64,000 nt of DNA from Telmatactis stephensoni (taxonomy: Eukaryota; Cnidaria; Anthozoa; Actiniaria; Isophelliidae): positions 124,001 through 188,000 of the forward strand of contig JALIZF010001511.1 of assembly GCA_029948255.1 (NCBI GenBank). The letters run 5' to 3'. The notes below the pieces were generated by a model. The model did not search any database. It was not told the DNA's origin and was given only the letters and a program-made list of their open reading frames with translations. The position numbers and the translations under genes are program-made. This document shows, in pieces, positions 23,454 through 34,486 of the stretch; position 1 is the stretch's first letter; every line of letters begins with the position of its first letter.

Positions 23454-23989
23454 AGTCATTTAGATTGATGTTCAAGACCATTGACTGGTTTAGAGTGATA
23501 TTTCACAGAGAAAAAGGTTGTTTATCAGTTGGATGTGTCATAGATTCACTCAGTGACAAAAATGGCGGCTTTGAAAATTCTTTCTTGCAACTGCCTAAAA
23601 CAATGAAGTTTTTCGGAAGTTTTCTCTATTCCAGGTAAGCATTTTTTGTATTTAACATTTTGTTGTAGTAATGTACATATAATTTTTATTTTATCAACTA
23701 TTTTTATAAAGGTTTATTAGATATCTATATTATCAGTTATTCAATCTAACATGGTCACGATCGGTCATTCATTCTACTCGTTTTTTCCCGCCAATGGCCA
23801 AAGAAAGAAATTGTTTTTTATGACAAAGAATTGTAAGTCAAATGCCAGCTATTGTTTAAGTTCATAGATTATCTTGCTGATTTGATTAAAAGATTAAATC
23901 ATTTATAGATAACTTAAAATGTAGGGTGACGGGAGATTCAAACGCTCAACAGCTTTGAAATCGATCAAACTAGTATTCCAATTAGAGTA
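23454..23989. other. No gene recognised
   Basis: An ATG near 23612 (MKFFGSFLYS) followed by a GTAAGC donor could be a signal-peptide-like first exon, but nothing downstream supports it. Otherwise AT-rich. Confidence 0.35.
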
Positions 23990-24713
23990 CAGTTGAATCT
24001 CCCATAAGCGGACACCCTTGGTAAACGGAACAAGTTTCCGTTGGTAGAGCTGTCTGCCTATGAGAAAGTGTTCTTTAAACAGACAAATATCATAAAATAG
24101 TGTTGTTGTCCGCTTACGAGAGCATTTCTAAAGATTAATAATAGCAATTTAAGCAGAGAACAGTCTTGGTTCGATGATTAAAAACATGCAATTAGTATTT
24201 TAACTATAAAATTCCTGAAAAGAGCGACGGGCACCGCCACAAAAGTCATTACAGGGAAGCGCATAAATAGAGGAGGAGGATATGGATTAGAGGTACCATG
24301 TGATTATCACTTTAATGGAGACAAGTTTTCTATCAACTGCCCGCTCAAATCTAAAAGAAAGAAAGAAAGAAGGGTATCATGTATAATATAGCTCCTTTAT
24401 AGCTGAACTTTTACGTTAGTGAGCTGAGAATAAACACTACTGTTAAACTTTTAAGTAGCCAATGTTGTAAACTTCCGAGTGTCCATTAACGTTTATTAAC
24501 ATTTGAAACAGTCTCCACTTACGGGAGCTTGAGAACAATAGAAAAAGTCAATTGGGATTCGCTCTATGGTGTCTGCATCCGCTTACAAGAATTTCCGCTA
24601 ATGGGAAAGTGTGAATACAGTGTTTGTATGTGAAAAAAAAACAGGGTTTTGGAAAGCTGTCCATAATTAGAGCTGTCCGCTTACGAGAGCGTCCGCAAGT
24701 GGAGATTCGACTG
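23990..24713. mobile_element. Tigger/pogo-like non-autonomous transposon, 724 bp, TA duplication
   Basis: The ends are CAGTTGAATCTCCCATAAGC and, inverted, CAGTCGAATCTCCACTTGCG, each flanked by TA (23988-23989 and 24714-24715). Sub-terminal repeats of 'CCGCTTACGAGAG' type recur (about 24110, 24585, 24678). The CAGTcGAAtCTC terminus and TA target are typical of the mariner/Tigger group. No transposase ORF remains. Confidence 0.8.
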
Positions 24714-24715
24714 TA

Positions 24716-25214
24716 TAGCTAAAACTACAAACCACAAGAAATCAAAAGATCACGACATGGGCTCTAAACCCAAATCAAAATTCTACGTCTGGTAGTGTAA
24801 AGACGTCATCAGAATAGAAGATGATTATGCTGTCTGTGAGTCTCTATTTAAAGGAAAACCAGGTGGAAGAAATAAGAAGTACAATACAACTGAGGAAGCT
24901 GAGCAAGCTTATTCTCAAAAATATTAAATTGGATAAAGATAATCCAAATAATTTAGATCAACCAGATCCTGCTCAAGCCAAAAGTACGAGAATTGAGCAA
25001 TCGACTATTTACAAAGACTCTCAAGAAATGCAAGAAGACTATTACAAAGAATTATAAGAATTGAAGGATAATCAATCTGAGCTAAATTACTGATTTGACG
25101 AATCGATAACCAATATACTAATCAGCCAGAATGATCTTAACAGCGAGCTTACTAACATTGAAAAAAGAGTCAAGAATAAAATCCTCGAATTTAAGATAGA
25201 AAGATAAAAAAGAG
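24716..25214. other. No gene recognised
   Basis: A 78-codon lysine/glutamate-rich plus frame at 24821-25057 has no domain. It may be a linker region of the Penelope fragment that follows, but no motif shows this. Confidence 0.35.
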
Positions 25215-25585
25215 ATACAGTAGCATCCCTTCTTTCTTTCTGTCTTGGAGCTACTGAGTTACAGTTTTAAGGAAGATTCTATCGTCAGATTCACGGCACT
25301 GCTATGGGCTCTCCGGTGTCAGTGGTGATAGCAGACCTAGTTATGGCAGAACTTGAGTCTAAGGCCCACAGTTCGTATCACTCTCCACCGCATATTTTTA
25401 AGAGATACGTTGATGATACGGTGTGTGTCATTGCTAAAGATCAAATCGACTCCTTCCACTCCCATCTAAACATCTCATTCACAGTTGAAAGGTACTCTGA
25501 TAGTGGACTTATAAAATATATTTATGAATGTTTTGAAGAAAGAAAAGGAATAAACAAAGAAAAAAAATGGATAACACTGTTATGA
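25215..25585 (+). pseudogene. Penelope-like reverse transcriptase fragment A
   Basis: One frame holds FYRQIHGTAMGSPVS, with the GSPVS turn of Penelope-like RTs, followed by PPHIFKRYVDDTVCVI, the YxDD polymerase site (Asp pair near 25413), and the FHSHLN helix. A stop (TTTTAAGGA, about 25268) lies shortly before it. Homology fades after about 25480, and the frame stops at 25585. It is an isolated palm segment. Fragment B below contains an overlapping RT region, so the two come from different copies. Confidence 0.7.
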
Positions 25586-25783
25586 GACATGAAATAATCC
25601 AAGGGATATTATCCTGCTAACAGAGCCTTCTATAAAGACTCTGCTCACAGGATAAAAGCAAAGTAAAGAAATAGTTTAAATCATATATGTGCATTATTGG
25701 TCATTTTTCTGTTATTCAAAATGAAATCTTTTATTAGCATTTATATCTGATTTCCTTGTAAGAGTAGAAAGAGGTAATAAAAA

Positions 25784-25814
<31 letters not shown>

Positions 25815-26326
25815 TATTGGAGACTGATGAGCCAATCAGCCTCCAGAATTTGTCCAAGTTTGAATGACAATGTACATGCTTGTGGCAACTAAATGTTTTC
25901 ATATTGTAGGGTAATAGCTATATTTCCAGCCTGGTAGGGTAACATTATTAAAAATGGAGCTGGATACCCTAAATGATGGCAAGCAGCTAGATGATACAAA
26001 TATTGACTTTTTTATAAAGCGAGTTGAAATTCACCAGTCAGTGCAATAAATACAAATTTGTTCGTATATGTACTGCGTTGAGACTTCAAATCAAAGTTGT
26101 TCCAAGCCAGTTTGTGTTTAGTTTGTATAAAAATTGTTATCATTTGTTGTTGTTGCTGTTGTTGTGGTTGTTTTGGTTATGTAGGCTTACTCGCTATAAA
26201 TGTAGCATCATCACGTAAATTTGTTGCAGATTATATTTACTTACATCTTTTGGTTTAACAGTGCATATTCTGACCATGTCATGATATAACATAAAAATAC
26301 TGAAGACATATATTGACATATAATAA
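25586..26326. other. No gene; contains (GTCT)n microsatellite
   Basis: The stretch between the two Penelope fragments has no supported ORF. A (GTCT)7-8 tract lies at about 25784-25814, and a GTTGTT-rich tract near 26140-26170. Confidence 0.5.
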
Positions 26327-26328
26327 AT

Positions 26329-26330
26329 AA

Positions 26331-26383
<53 letters not shown>
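26329..26383. repeat. (AT)n(AG)n microsatellite
   Basis: A short AT run is followed by about 20 AG dinucleotides and ends directly at the open frame of Penelope fragment B. Microsatellites next to Penelope elements are common, but this contact may be chance. Confidence 0.9.
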
Positions 26384-26385
<2 letters not shown>

Positions 26386-27152
26386 AAGCTAGAGGAATTC
26401 CTGAAGTACATTAATCAGGTTCATGATACAATCAAATTTGAATATGAAAAGTCGACTACCGTTATAAACTTTTTAGACGTGAGTGTATTAGTCAATTCTG
26501 ATCGCACATTAACAACAGACGTTTACCAAAAGCCGACAGACACCCACTCTTACACTAATTGGCAATCTGCTCATCCACCACATCTAAAGAAAAGCCTTCC
26601 CTACAGCCAGGCTTTACGTTTAAGGAGAATCTGTAGTGATGACAACAAATTACGCGAACGCATTTATGAATATTGCCTATATTTCGTGGCCTCCGGGTAT
26701 AAAAAGGAGTCAACATTAAAACAAATGAATAAAGTGCTCACTATGACTCAACGAGAAACACTACAGCCAAGAGAACGTTCAGAGAAAGGAGACAGAGTCA
26801 CTTTTATCACCAAATTTGACCCCAATATTCCTAAGGTAGGAACACTACTGAACAACAGATGGGACTTACTCCAGTCGAAGAGGCGACTCAAAAAGATCTT
26901 TAAAAATCCGCCCCTTATTGCGTACCATCGACCAACTAGCTTAAAAGATATTTTAGTTAGCGCAACATTGAAGCCTGTTACACAGGCCCCCAATGTGGGC
27001 TGTCGACCTTGCGCTAAATCTAGATGCAGTTGGTGCGCGTTAATCAACAATAGCACGACCTTTAAGAGTTTGCCTAGGGGTACGACGTACAAAATGTTCC
27101 ATCATGTTAACTGCCAATCATCTTGGGTTATCTACATCATTCAATGTGTTAA
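26386..27152 (+). pseudogene. Penelope-like element fragment B: RT thumb to start of GIY-YIG domain
   Basis: An uninterrupted frame of about 255 codons runs from the post-YxDD region (KLEEFLKYINQVHDTIKFEY, INFLDVSV) through the thumb (YCLYFVASGYKKESTLKQ). It then enters a cysteine-rich linker (CRPCAKSRCSWC) and the first strand of the GIY-YIG nuclease (WVIYIIQC). This order is that of Penelope-like retroelements with a C-terminal GIY-YIG endonuclease. The frame is cut off at TTAA (27149-27152), where the Kolobok element starts. The remainder of the nuclease was not found in the window. The 5' part is missing, as usual for truncated copies. Confidence 0.8.
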
Positions 27153-28321
27153 AGGAGTTGGCTCACGGCAACTGCGCATGCGCGGCGGTTTGAAAACTGT
27201 TCAGCCAAACAAGAAATCAAAGATGGCTAAGTAAGTAGTGTTCTGAGAGAATCCGTTTCCATCGGCGCTCAAACTCGGTTATTTTCGCAACAAGCCTCAT
27301 TTCTTTCTAGATTCTTAATTTTACTTTAAGTAGAGCTTGTTATTTAAAGAACTCAAGCGTGTTTTAGTACATTCGGATGTCATCCCGAGGAGGGAAATGC
27401 TATGGAAGTGGTCGCCGGATGTTGTCGCCGAGAAGCTTCTTGAAAAGTTCAGAGAAGAGAAGCGAAAGTCGTCGCTTGTGGAACCAGAAACACGGGCGGA
27501 TATGGATCAGGAATGAAGTGCTTTCCACGTTCAAATCTCTCAAGGCGAAATGTGTCTACTCGTCAGACACAGCGTTTGTTCAGCATTTGCTAGCGTATGA
27601 ACTTCGAAGACAAAGAAGGCGAGTTTGAGAAATTATGCTTTCTTGTTTGTTTGTATTGCAAACTTATGTTTTTAACTAATTTTCTTCTGTTCTCAACAGT
27701 TTAGAAGCTAGAAAGTCTCTAAAAGAAAAGAAGAGGAAAGAGAATTTAGGCGATCGACATGAAGGTAACTTTTTAGTTTGAGAAATGTTGACAAAATGTG
27801 TGTGAAGTGGCAGGGCTGCCGAAACCGAGCTGCTGGCAATTATCGCGCCGGAGAGAGAGAAATAAACGTTATTTTATAAATTTGTAAATGCAAGTTATGT
27901 TTAAGAAGCTTAGTGAAATATTGTTTGTCGATTTTAGATGGAACTATGGCGTTCTCAACTCCGGTAAAGATCAGCAGATACAGTGATTACCTCCAACTCC
28001 AAGCTGTCGCTGTTAGCCCTGTTGTGGAAAGGTAAGTCGCAGAGGGTATCGTAAACGTGCTTGATTCTTGGAAGGGAACGCTTCTTTCTATCCTTTTTTA
28101 TATGAAAAAAACGTTTTTTTATGTATCCCAGTTATTATGTTTTCATTGAGCAGATTGCTGGTTTTTTTTTTTTTTGCAATTTGTCTATATGATACAAAGA
28201 AAATTAGAGGTGTCAATAATATTTTCATTGTTGGAGCTCACTGGTAAAATATTATTTACACCAGTGCAAAATAGAACTTGTCTTTGTACCACCATGATAC
28301 ATGTATATATTGATCCTCTCT

Positions 28322-30393
28322 TTATAGCGGAGCTCCCGCGCGGCGCGGGCCAAAGGCCCGCGCGAGCGGAGCACCATACCTAAGAAAAAATGGTAACCCA
28401 TCGAGTTGATTTTTCATGGACACACAGGGAGCCCAACGGCTGTACGTCCGTCCGTACGTCCGTCCGTGTACATCGCGATGCTGATTGGCTGATTGCTTTT
28501 TGGCGCCAACTTGACGCGCGCTGACACTTTGAAAACTGAAAATGTACAAGTTTCCTTGCAGTTTTAACTTGCAAAGCTTAAAAATAGTATTCTCGAAACC
28601 TCGTAAAAAATTAGCGATTTTCATGAACATTAATCTGTGCCAATCTTGACAGGTTAAAGCGTAAAAAACGTACGTTTGAATTTTTTTCGGGCCCTGTGTA
28701 CATGTCGTTTCAAAAACTGCTCGAAAGACGAAAGACACAGAGGATATTTTCAAAGTTGAACGACATTTTAGTTGGATTCGTAGCTTTAAAAAATTCCTCA
28801 TAATGAATGAGTCATTGAGGATTGTGTATTCTTCGTTTCGTGAAGATGCCTTCAGTAAAGCTGCTTAAAAATCTAGCCAAAGTTGGAAATAAATCAAGAA
28901 TCGTCTGCATTGAGCGTGAAACAAGGACCAGTATGCCTCGAAAAGACAACAAGGAAAGCACTTCAAGGTAAAGACCCTGGCCAGAAAATGATGTCAAAAA
29001 GTCTCTTGTGCCTATATTTGATCTTTTATTTGGGATTGATGACTTAAAAAAAACCTTTTATGCACGTTGAACTGTGGCCAAGTTTAAACAAACACTCGAT
29101 CAAAGCCTTACATGAAATGTACAACGACATTTTGTTTTACGGTGAACTTTTTGCACTAGTTCTAATAATAATAAAATTAGTAAAAAAAAATTGATTTTGA
29201 ACTTATTTCAACCCCACTAATGTGTAAATACAGCTCAAGTTTTGGTCTGGAATTTAATGAAACAATTGACAGGAAAAAAAGAAGGAATTTTGCCATGCAA
29301 ACTAGAGTTGTTTCACCTTTATTCATGACGTTGCTCAGTGAGCCCTGTTAAGCCTTAAATACAGACTGAAAATGCGTAATTCCTTGTTTTCTTGTTATTT
29401 CAATTAGCTGTTTTTGTAATCACTTTAAATTGTATTATCAGTGTAATCTGGAAGAGAAAAGTGGGAGACAAGTATTCACCTAGCTAGTGTGTCATTCTAT
29501 TCTACATTAAATAACAAAACAAAACAACAACAACAACCACAACCACAAAAAACAAGATGTCACAAATATAGTGAAGACAGACAAATCAATATATGTTGTT
29601 CTGTAATATTCAGGATGTTGAAAAGGTTTAATTACTTGTATCAATTTAAAAAAATGTTTTGGAGATTTTGCTTTCTATTTCTGAAAATTATGAACCCTTA
29701 CAAAGTCAATTATGAAATCTGACAGTGAATCTGAATATTAAAATTGACTGTAACAAAAGACTAACAAAGGTCACTGAGCATACAAGCCCATACAATATAC
29801 AAACCAAAACCAAAACTTATTTTAAAAATGCTATTTAAATAATCTTCATTTCAACTTTGTCAATTACCACAGGAAGCCCAATTCATTTGAATCAAGAACA
29901 TAAAAAAATTGAAATTGAAATTGGAGCTTTGCTTTTAGGTAGTAGTTGTTTTGAGTTGTTTTACAATTTCATCTAAAGTCATGATTAGTGTAACCTGGAA
30001 GAGAGAATTCTTGTTTTGTGTAAAGACAACTATTTATCAGTGTCATTCTACTCTACATAATACAAAAAAACAAGATGCCACAATACTGTCAAGACAGAAA
30101 AATCTAAATATAATTTTCTGCAATGTCTAATTGTTTAATTGAAGGATGTTGAATCAGGTTCAGTATTTATGTTCACGAACGAAATCAGTTTGAGGGATTA
30201 ATTCTCAGGAGACTGAAGGGCAAGAAATAAAGCTTGATCTATAGTCTTTATTTCAACTTTTACAACAAAATGCAATCTTTGTTTGCCTATTACCACAGGA
30301 AGCCCAATTCATTTGAATCAAAAACGTCAAAATAAAACAAAGTATTTAAAATTATTATTATATTTAAATGGGAGCTCCGCTATTAGGTAGTAC
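28322..30393. mobile_element. Intronic repeat element with GC-rich hairpin and a duplicated segment
   Basis: The left end is TATAGCGGAGCTCCC followed by a strong hairpin (GCGCGGGCC AAA GGCCCGCGC, about 28340-28361) in otherwise AT-rich DNA. The right end is GGGAGCTCCGCTATTAGGTA, the inverse of the left. Inside, about 500 bp (29430-29960) is repeated directly at about 29980-30390 with moderate divergence; both copies hold ATTACCACAGGAAGCCCAAT and end in GGAGCT..GCT.TTAGGTAGTA. A GTACGTCCGTCC repeat lies near 28440-28468. No protein domain. It lies inside an intron of the Kolobok gene. Confidence 0.6.
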
Positions 30394-30663
30394 CTAATTT
30401 TTATATTATCTTTGTCTTAAAAAAATAGAACAGTAAATCTATTTCTGGAAATCGACTCTATACTGGATGGATATTATCTCTACTGGATGAATAATCTTTA
30501 TTCTAATATTTTTTGTCTAGCATTGAAGATGTAGATATCACAGGTACCTCCAGTATCGCAGGATACCTCCAGTTCCAACTGCAGCAGCACTTCTGCTTCC
30601 CCTTCTGAAGAGTCTTCAGACAGTGATGATGATGATGACAGTTGCCCTGATAACTTGTAAGTG

Positions 30664-30958
30664 ATACACCCGTTTCAAAAAAGGTTGCTCTCTGTGATCC
30701 ATGATGCTGTGATGTATGATCCGTGTTCCATAGTCCGCGAAGCATTATGGTCGCCAAAAAAGTGATTTTCCTCATGACAGAAACCAGTTTTGAGTGAGAA
30801 ACGAGCTGAATATCAGATGAAAATACACACTGTTAATATATTCGACACAAAACTAGCAAAAGTGAGATGGGTTTTCGCAAACATGATGCTTTGCGGTCTA
30901 TGAAACACGCATCATCATCGTCGATCACTGAAGCAACCTTTTTTTGAAATAGGTGTAT
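30664..30958. mobile_element. MITE family A copy 2, in a Kolobok intron
   Basis: The ends TACACC(C/T)(G/A)TTTCAAAAAAGGTTGC are the same as those of the MITE at 16587-16841, and an internal block with 'CCGC(G)AAAGCAT.ATG' is shared. Arms of about 100 bp pair imperfectly, with more divergence than in copy 1. It sits between donor 30657 and acceptor 31209 of the Kolobok gene, so splicing need not be affected. Confidence 0.75.
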
Positions 30959-33578
30959 AACTTGTAGTGATACAAGCTGGCTTTGACCTCATGCCAGACA
31001 CTGGATTTGTTGTTGTTGTTATTTTTAGCTTCTTTCCTTGGCTAACATTTGAGGAGAATATGGGCTTGCATAGACACACCTTCTGTTCCTTACATTGTAA
31101 AGTGAGCCTACATTGAGCATGGGGTGATGTTTGATTGGCCACCAACCTTCCTCAGTAGAAGCAAGCAACCTCCTTGATAGATGCTATCAAAGTGTTATTT
31201 TTATTTCAGGAACATTTCTGGTATGCAGTGGTCTGATGCACTGAAGGAGCTTACTGGTGCTAATAAGAGTGATTTGAGTGAGAGTGATAGCGAAGAGGAG
31301 TATTGGGGGTAAGCACTTAATATATTTAACATATCAAAGAGATTATAACATTGTAGGGCTTGGTGTCATTTTTATATTCACAAGTTTTAGTATCACAGTG
31401 TGAATAAGTGAGTCTACGAGCGTGTAAGCAGTATGGCACTCAAACACTGTGAAATGCTTGCATGATTCATAGTGGATGTGTTATTGATTCCAAATCATTT
31501 TCTGTGATTTTTCTTTCAGTGAAGAGAGTGACAGTGAGCATGAGTTAGACATCACAGTGGAAGAGAACGACGAAGTTCAATTTGAACTGTCGGGGATAAT
31601 GGAGAGCGACAAGGATGAACCATTGGATCCTACCCCCACAATGGTATCTGTGTTTACACAAACTGAGGAACCCGCTACCATTCCACCCACAAAAGTACCA
31701 TCAGTCCCATGTGTAAGTGGCCCTCCTAGACCAAGCAAGTTTAGCTGCTGGGAAGAGAGCCCAGGATTTCAGCAAGAGTTGATGCTAATACAGGGCATTA
31801 AAGTTATTTGTGCCCTTGACCTACTCCTTCAGGTGTTTGCTGCCAAGTGCCAAGAACCTGGGTGCCAGCAGCAGGCCCATGTAGAGTTCACCCTTTGTGG
31901 GACCAGCGTCTTGATAAAATGGACCTGCCCAATAGGACATAAAGGGAAGTTTTGGACCTCTCATAAGATCAATGGTGCTCTGGTAAATAACCTGCAGGCA
32001 TCAACTGCTATTTTGTTTTCTGGCTGCAGCTTTGTAAAAGTTGCCAAGATGGCACAGTTTCTGGGCTTGTCATTCCCATCCAATTCAACATTCTTCCGAG
32101 CTCAGAGGCTATACCTGATCCCTGCTGTGACGGAATGGTGGAAGTGGCAGCAGGACAAGATATTTAGTGAGCTCAAGGGAAAGGAACTAGTTGTTGCAGG
32201 TGACGGACAGTGTGACTCCCCTGGTTTCACTGCAAAGAATCTGTGTTACTTTCTCATGGAAAGTGTCACTTCATATATAATAGACTTAGAGGTTCTTGAT
32301 AAAAGACAAGTTGGGATGAATAACCCAATGAAAAGCGATCTCCCGCATAATGTAACGATAATCTTATCTATTCATAGTGGTGCAGTTATCCATGCATGTT
32401 GTACACCTTGCAAGGCATCGGAACTGGGACGTTGCAGCCACGTAGTGGCAGTATTGCTTTCAATTGTCAATCATGTGAAAATACATTGTCCAAAAACAAC
32501 AACCCCATGTACAAGCAAGGAGTGTACCTTGGAACAAAGGGAAAAAGAGAAAGAAAAACCCCCAAAGACTTTCTAGTGCTGAATACCCTACAAAAAGAAA
32601 GCAAAGTAAGATTCAAGTGATCGATTTTGATCCTAGACCAGAGGAATATCGAAGAGTTACAAGTGATAACATAAATAAGTTTGTTATTGGCTTTCAAAGA
32701 ATTGCTCAAGATCAAGAAAACATCTCCATGTGGGAAACACAGCTGAGAATCAGTTATAAAGATTATAAGCTTGAGAACGCAAGTTTGCTGGAAGAACAGG
32801 TCAGAAATTTAATATCTAACATTTCTCCAACAAGTTTAATGCAAATTGAAGGAACAGAGGCACAGAGTAAATGTGATAAGTGGTATTGTGAAAGGTGGCT
32901 TAGAATCACTGCCTCAACATGCTTGCAAGCATATAGAGTAGGACAAAAAGTAATTAAAGAAACAAGTGATGCAGCATTAAGTGCCAAAACTTATATTTCT
33001 TCAAGTATCTGGAACCTTGATGGGAATAAGCCTCAAACTGTATGGATGAAATATGGATTAGATAGTGAAGCAGATGCAACAAACAAGTACCAAACTCAAA
33101 CAAACCAAGTTGTTTGTCCATCAGGACTTTGGGTCAATCCAAGATATCCCTATCTTGCATGCTCCCCAGATGGACTAATAGGTGAAGATGGACTTTTGGA
33201 AATTAAGTCTTTGAAAATTTTCAGTGAACACAGTATTGACAATGTAATAAAGGACAGTGGAATACTAGTTGGTAAAGACACTCTCAAAAGACAATGCTTT
33301 TCTGTTAAAGGTAATAAATATGAACTTAAAAAAAGCCACAGCTACTACTACCAAATACAAAGCCAGTTACTGGTGACTGGGAGAACTTTCTGCGATTTTG
33401 TGCTGTACACAAAGAATGGGCCAATATCAATTGAAAGGATCTACAGAGATGAGCCTTTAATTGCTGACATTTTAAAAACATTATCAGCTTTTTGGAAGAG
33501 AGTCATAGCACCAGAAATATTCGAAATGTGCATTCCAAGGAATCTTTCACCCTTTGTGACTTTTTGTCAGTATCTCTC

Positions 33579-33990
33579 GACAACGGTAGCCCTATTGCTA
33601 CCATGGACATTGATAACCCAGTAGCTACCAAAGACACTGATGACTCATCAGTAACCCATGGCAACAGTAGCCCTATAGCTACCACAGACATTGACGACCC
33701 AGTAGCTACCAAAGACACTGATGACTCATCAGTAACCCATGGCAACAGTAGCACTATAGCTACCACAGACATTGACGACCCAGTAGCTACCAAAGACACT
33801 GATGACTCATCAGTAACCCATGGCAACAGTAGCCCTATAGCTACCACAGACATTGACGACCCAGTAGCTACCAAAGGCACTGATGACTCATCAGTAACCC
33901 ACGGCAACAGTAGCCCTATAGCTACCACAGACATTGACGACCCAGTAGCTACCAAAGGCACTGATGACTCATCAGTAACCCGTGGCGACA
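33579..33990 (+). repeat. 81-bp coding minisatellite, five units
   Basis: Units start at 33579, 33660, 33741, 33822 and 33903, with a partial unit at 33984. Each encodes 27 residues containing SPIATTDIDDPVATK.TDDSS. Unit length is a multiple of 3, units 2-5 differ by a few bases, and no stop lies in the coding frame. The repeats link the nuclease and the USP-like Cys box. Confidence 0.95.
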
Positions 33991-34311
33991 GTAGCCAATC
34001 AACAGTAAATGGCAATGATCAGTCTAGAGAATGCTATTCCACAGATGAAATAGATATTGCAAACTTTCTTACCACATGTACTTCTCAGGTTGCCCCACCT
34101 CCTGTTGATTTAGTAGTCATACCCTGGGGTGGTACAACAAGTTCTGGAATTGATTTAGCAAATACTTGTCCCATAGACAATTGGTTGATGATATTGCAAG
34201 CATTGGTAAAATCAGGGAAAATAGTCCTTGATGAGCTAGGTGATGTTGGTAATATTATAAAAACAGCATTATTCTTAGTAGACCTCAAGCAACATGGAGA
34301 TGCAAAGGTCA

Positions 34312-34460
34312 TGTAGTGAGTGGGATTCCTGCGTTTGTATAGTGAGTGGGATTCCTGTGTTACATGTAGCACGAGGTCGACACAGGTCGGCGACATGTTG
34401 TAGTTTTACGAGTAAAAGACCAAGTCAACCCATCTTTAGTGTTTGTTGTGATTCATTACA
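34312..34460 (+). repeat. 5' LTR
   Basis: TG..CA ended, 149 bp. It contains a direct duplication of TAGTGAGTGGGATTCCTG near its left end. Followed at once by the primer-binding site. Confidence 0.95.
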
Positions 34461-34461
34461 T

Positions 34462-34475
34462 TGGTGGCAGCGGTT
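34462..34475 (+). promoter_or_regulatory. Probable tRNA primer-binding site
   Basis: TGGTGGCAGCGGTT lies one base after the 5' LTR. It starts TGG, complementary to a tRNA 3' CCA end, as expected for minus-strand priming. The tRNA species is not assigned. Confidence 0.7.
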
Positions 34476-34486
34476 AAAGTTTAGTC

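Larger units (their letters stand above)
27153..32342 (+). pseudogene. Kolobok transposase gene, multi-exon, 3' end replaced
   Basis: The element starts just after TTAA (27149-27152). Splice-supported exons: 27223-27230 (ATGGCTAA/GTAAGT), about 27367-27620 (RIWIRNEV..DTAFVQHLLAYELRRQ), 27700-27764, 27938-28031, 30521-30656 (acidic, one shift near 30550), 31210-31308 (NISGMQWSDALKELTGANKS) and 31520 onward. The last exon has the Kolobok core: paired cysteines (CQEPGCQQQ), WTCPIGHKG.FWTS, ILFSGCSF, FFRAQRLYLIPAV and the catalytic-Asp block VVAGDGQCDSPGFTAKN (about 32195-32245). After VLDKRQVGMNNPMK the Kolobok similarity ends, and the frame runs into a SWIM finger. The second half of the transposase is therefore missing. 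Kolobok elements insert at TTAA by cut-and-paste. A repeat insertion and a MITE fill two introns. Confidence 0.75.

Noticed and set aside
25781..25815. (GTCT)n tract as part of a CRISPR-like or regulatory array
   Set aside because: It is a plain tetranucleotide microsatellite; no spaced repeats exist in the window that would suggest CRISPR.
28322..28801. 159-codon minus frame at the GC-rich hairpin
   Set aside because: Its length comes from the palindromic GC stretch and low stop frequency; no domain, and it lies inside a repeat element.
33503..34015. 170-codon minus-strand frame over the 81-bp repeats
   Set aside because: A shadow of the in-frame plus-strand repeats; the periodic minus frame follows automatically from the 81-bp unit.
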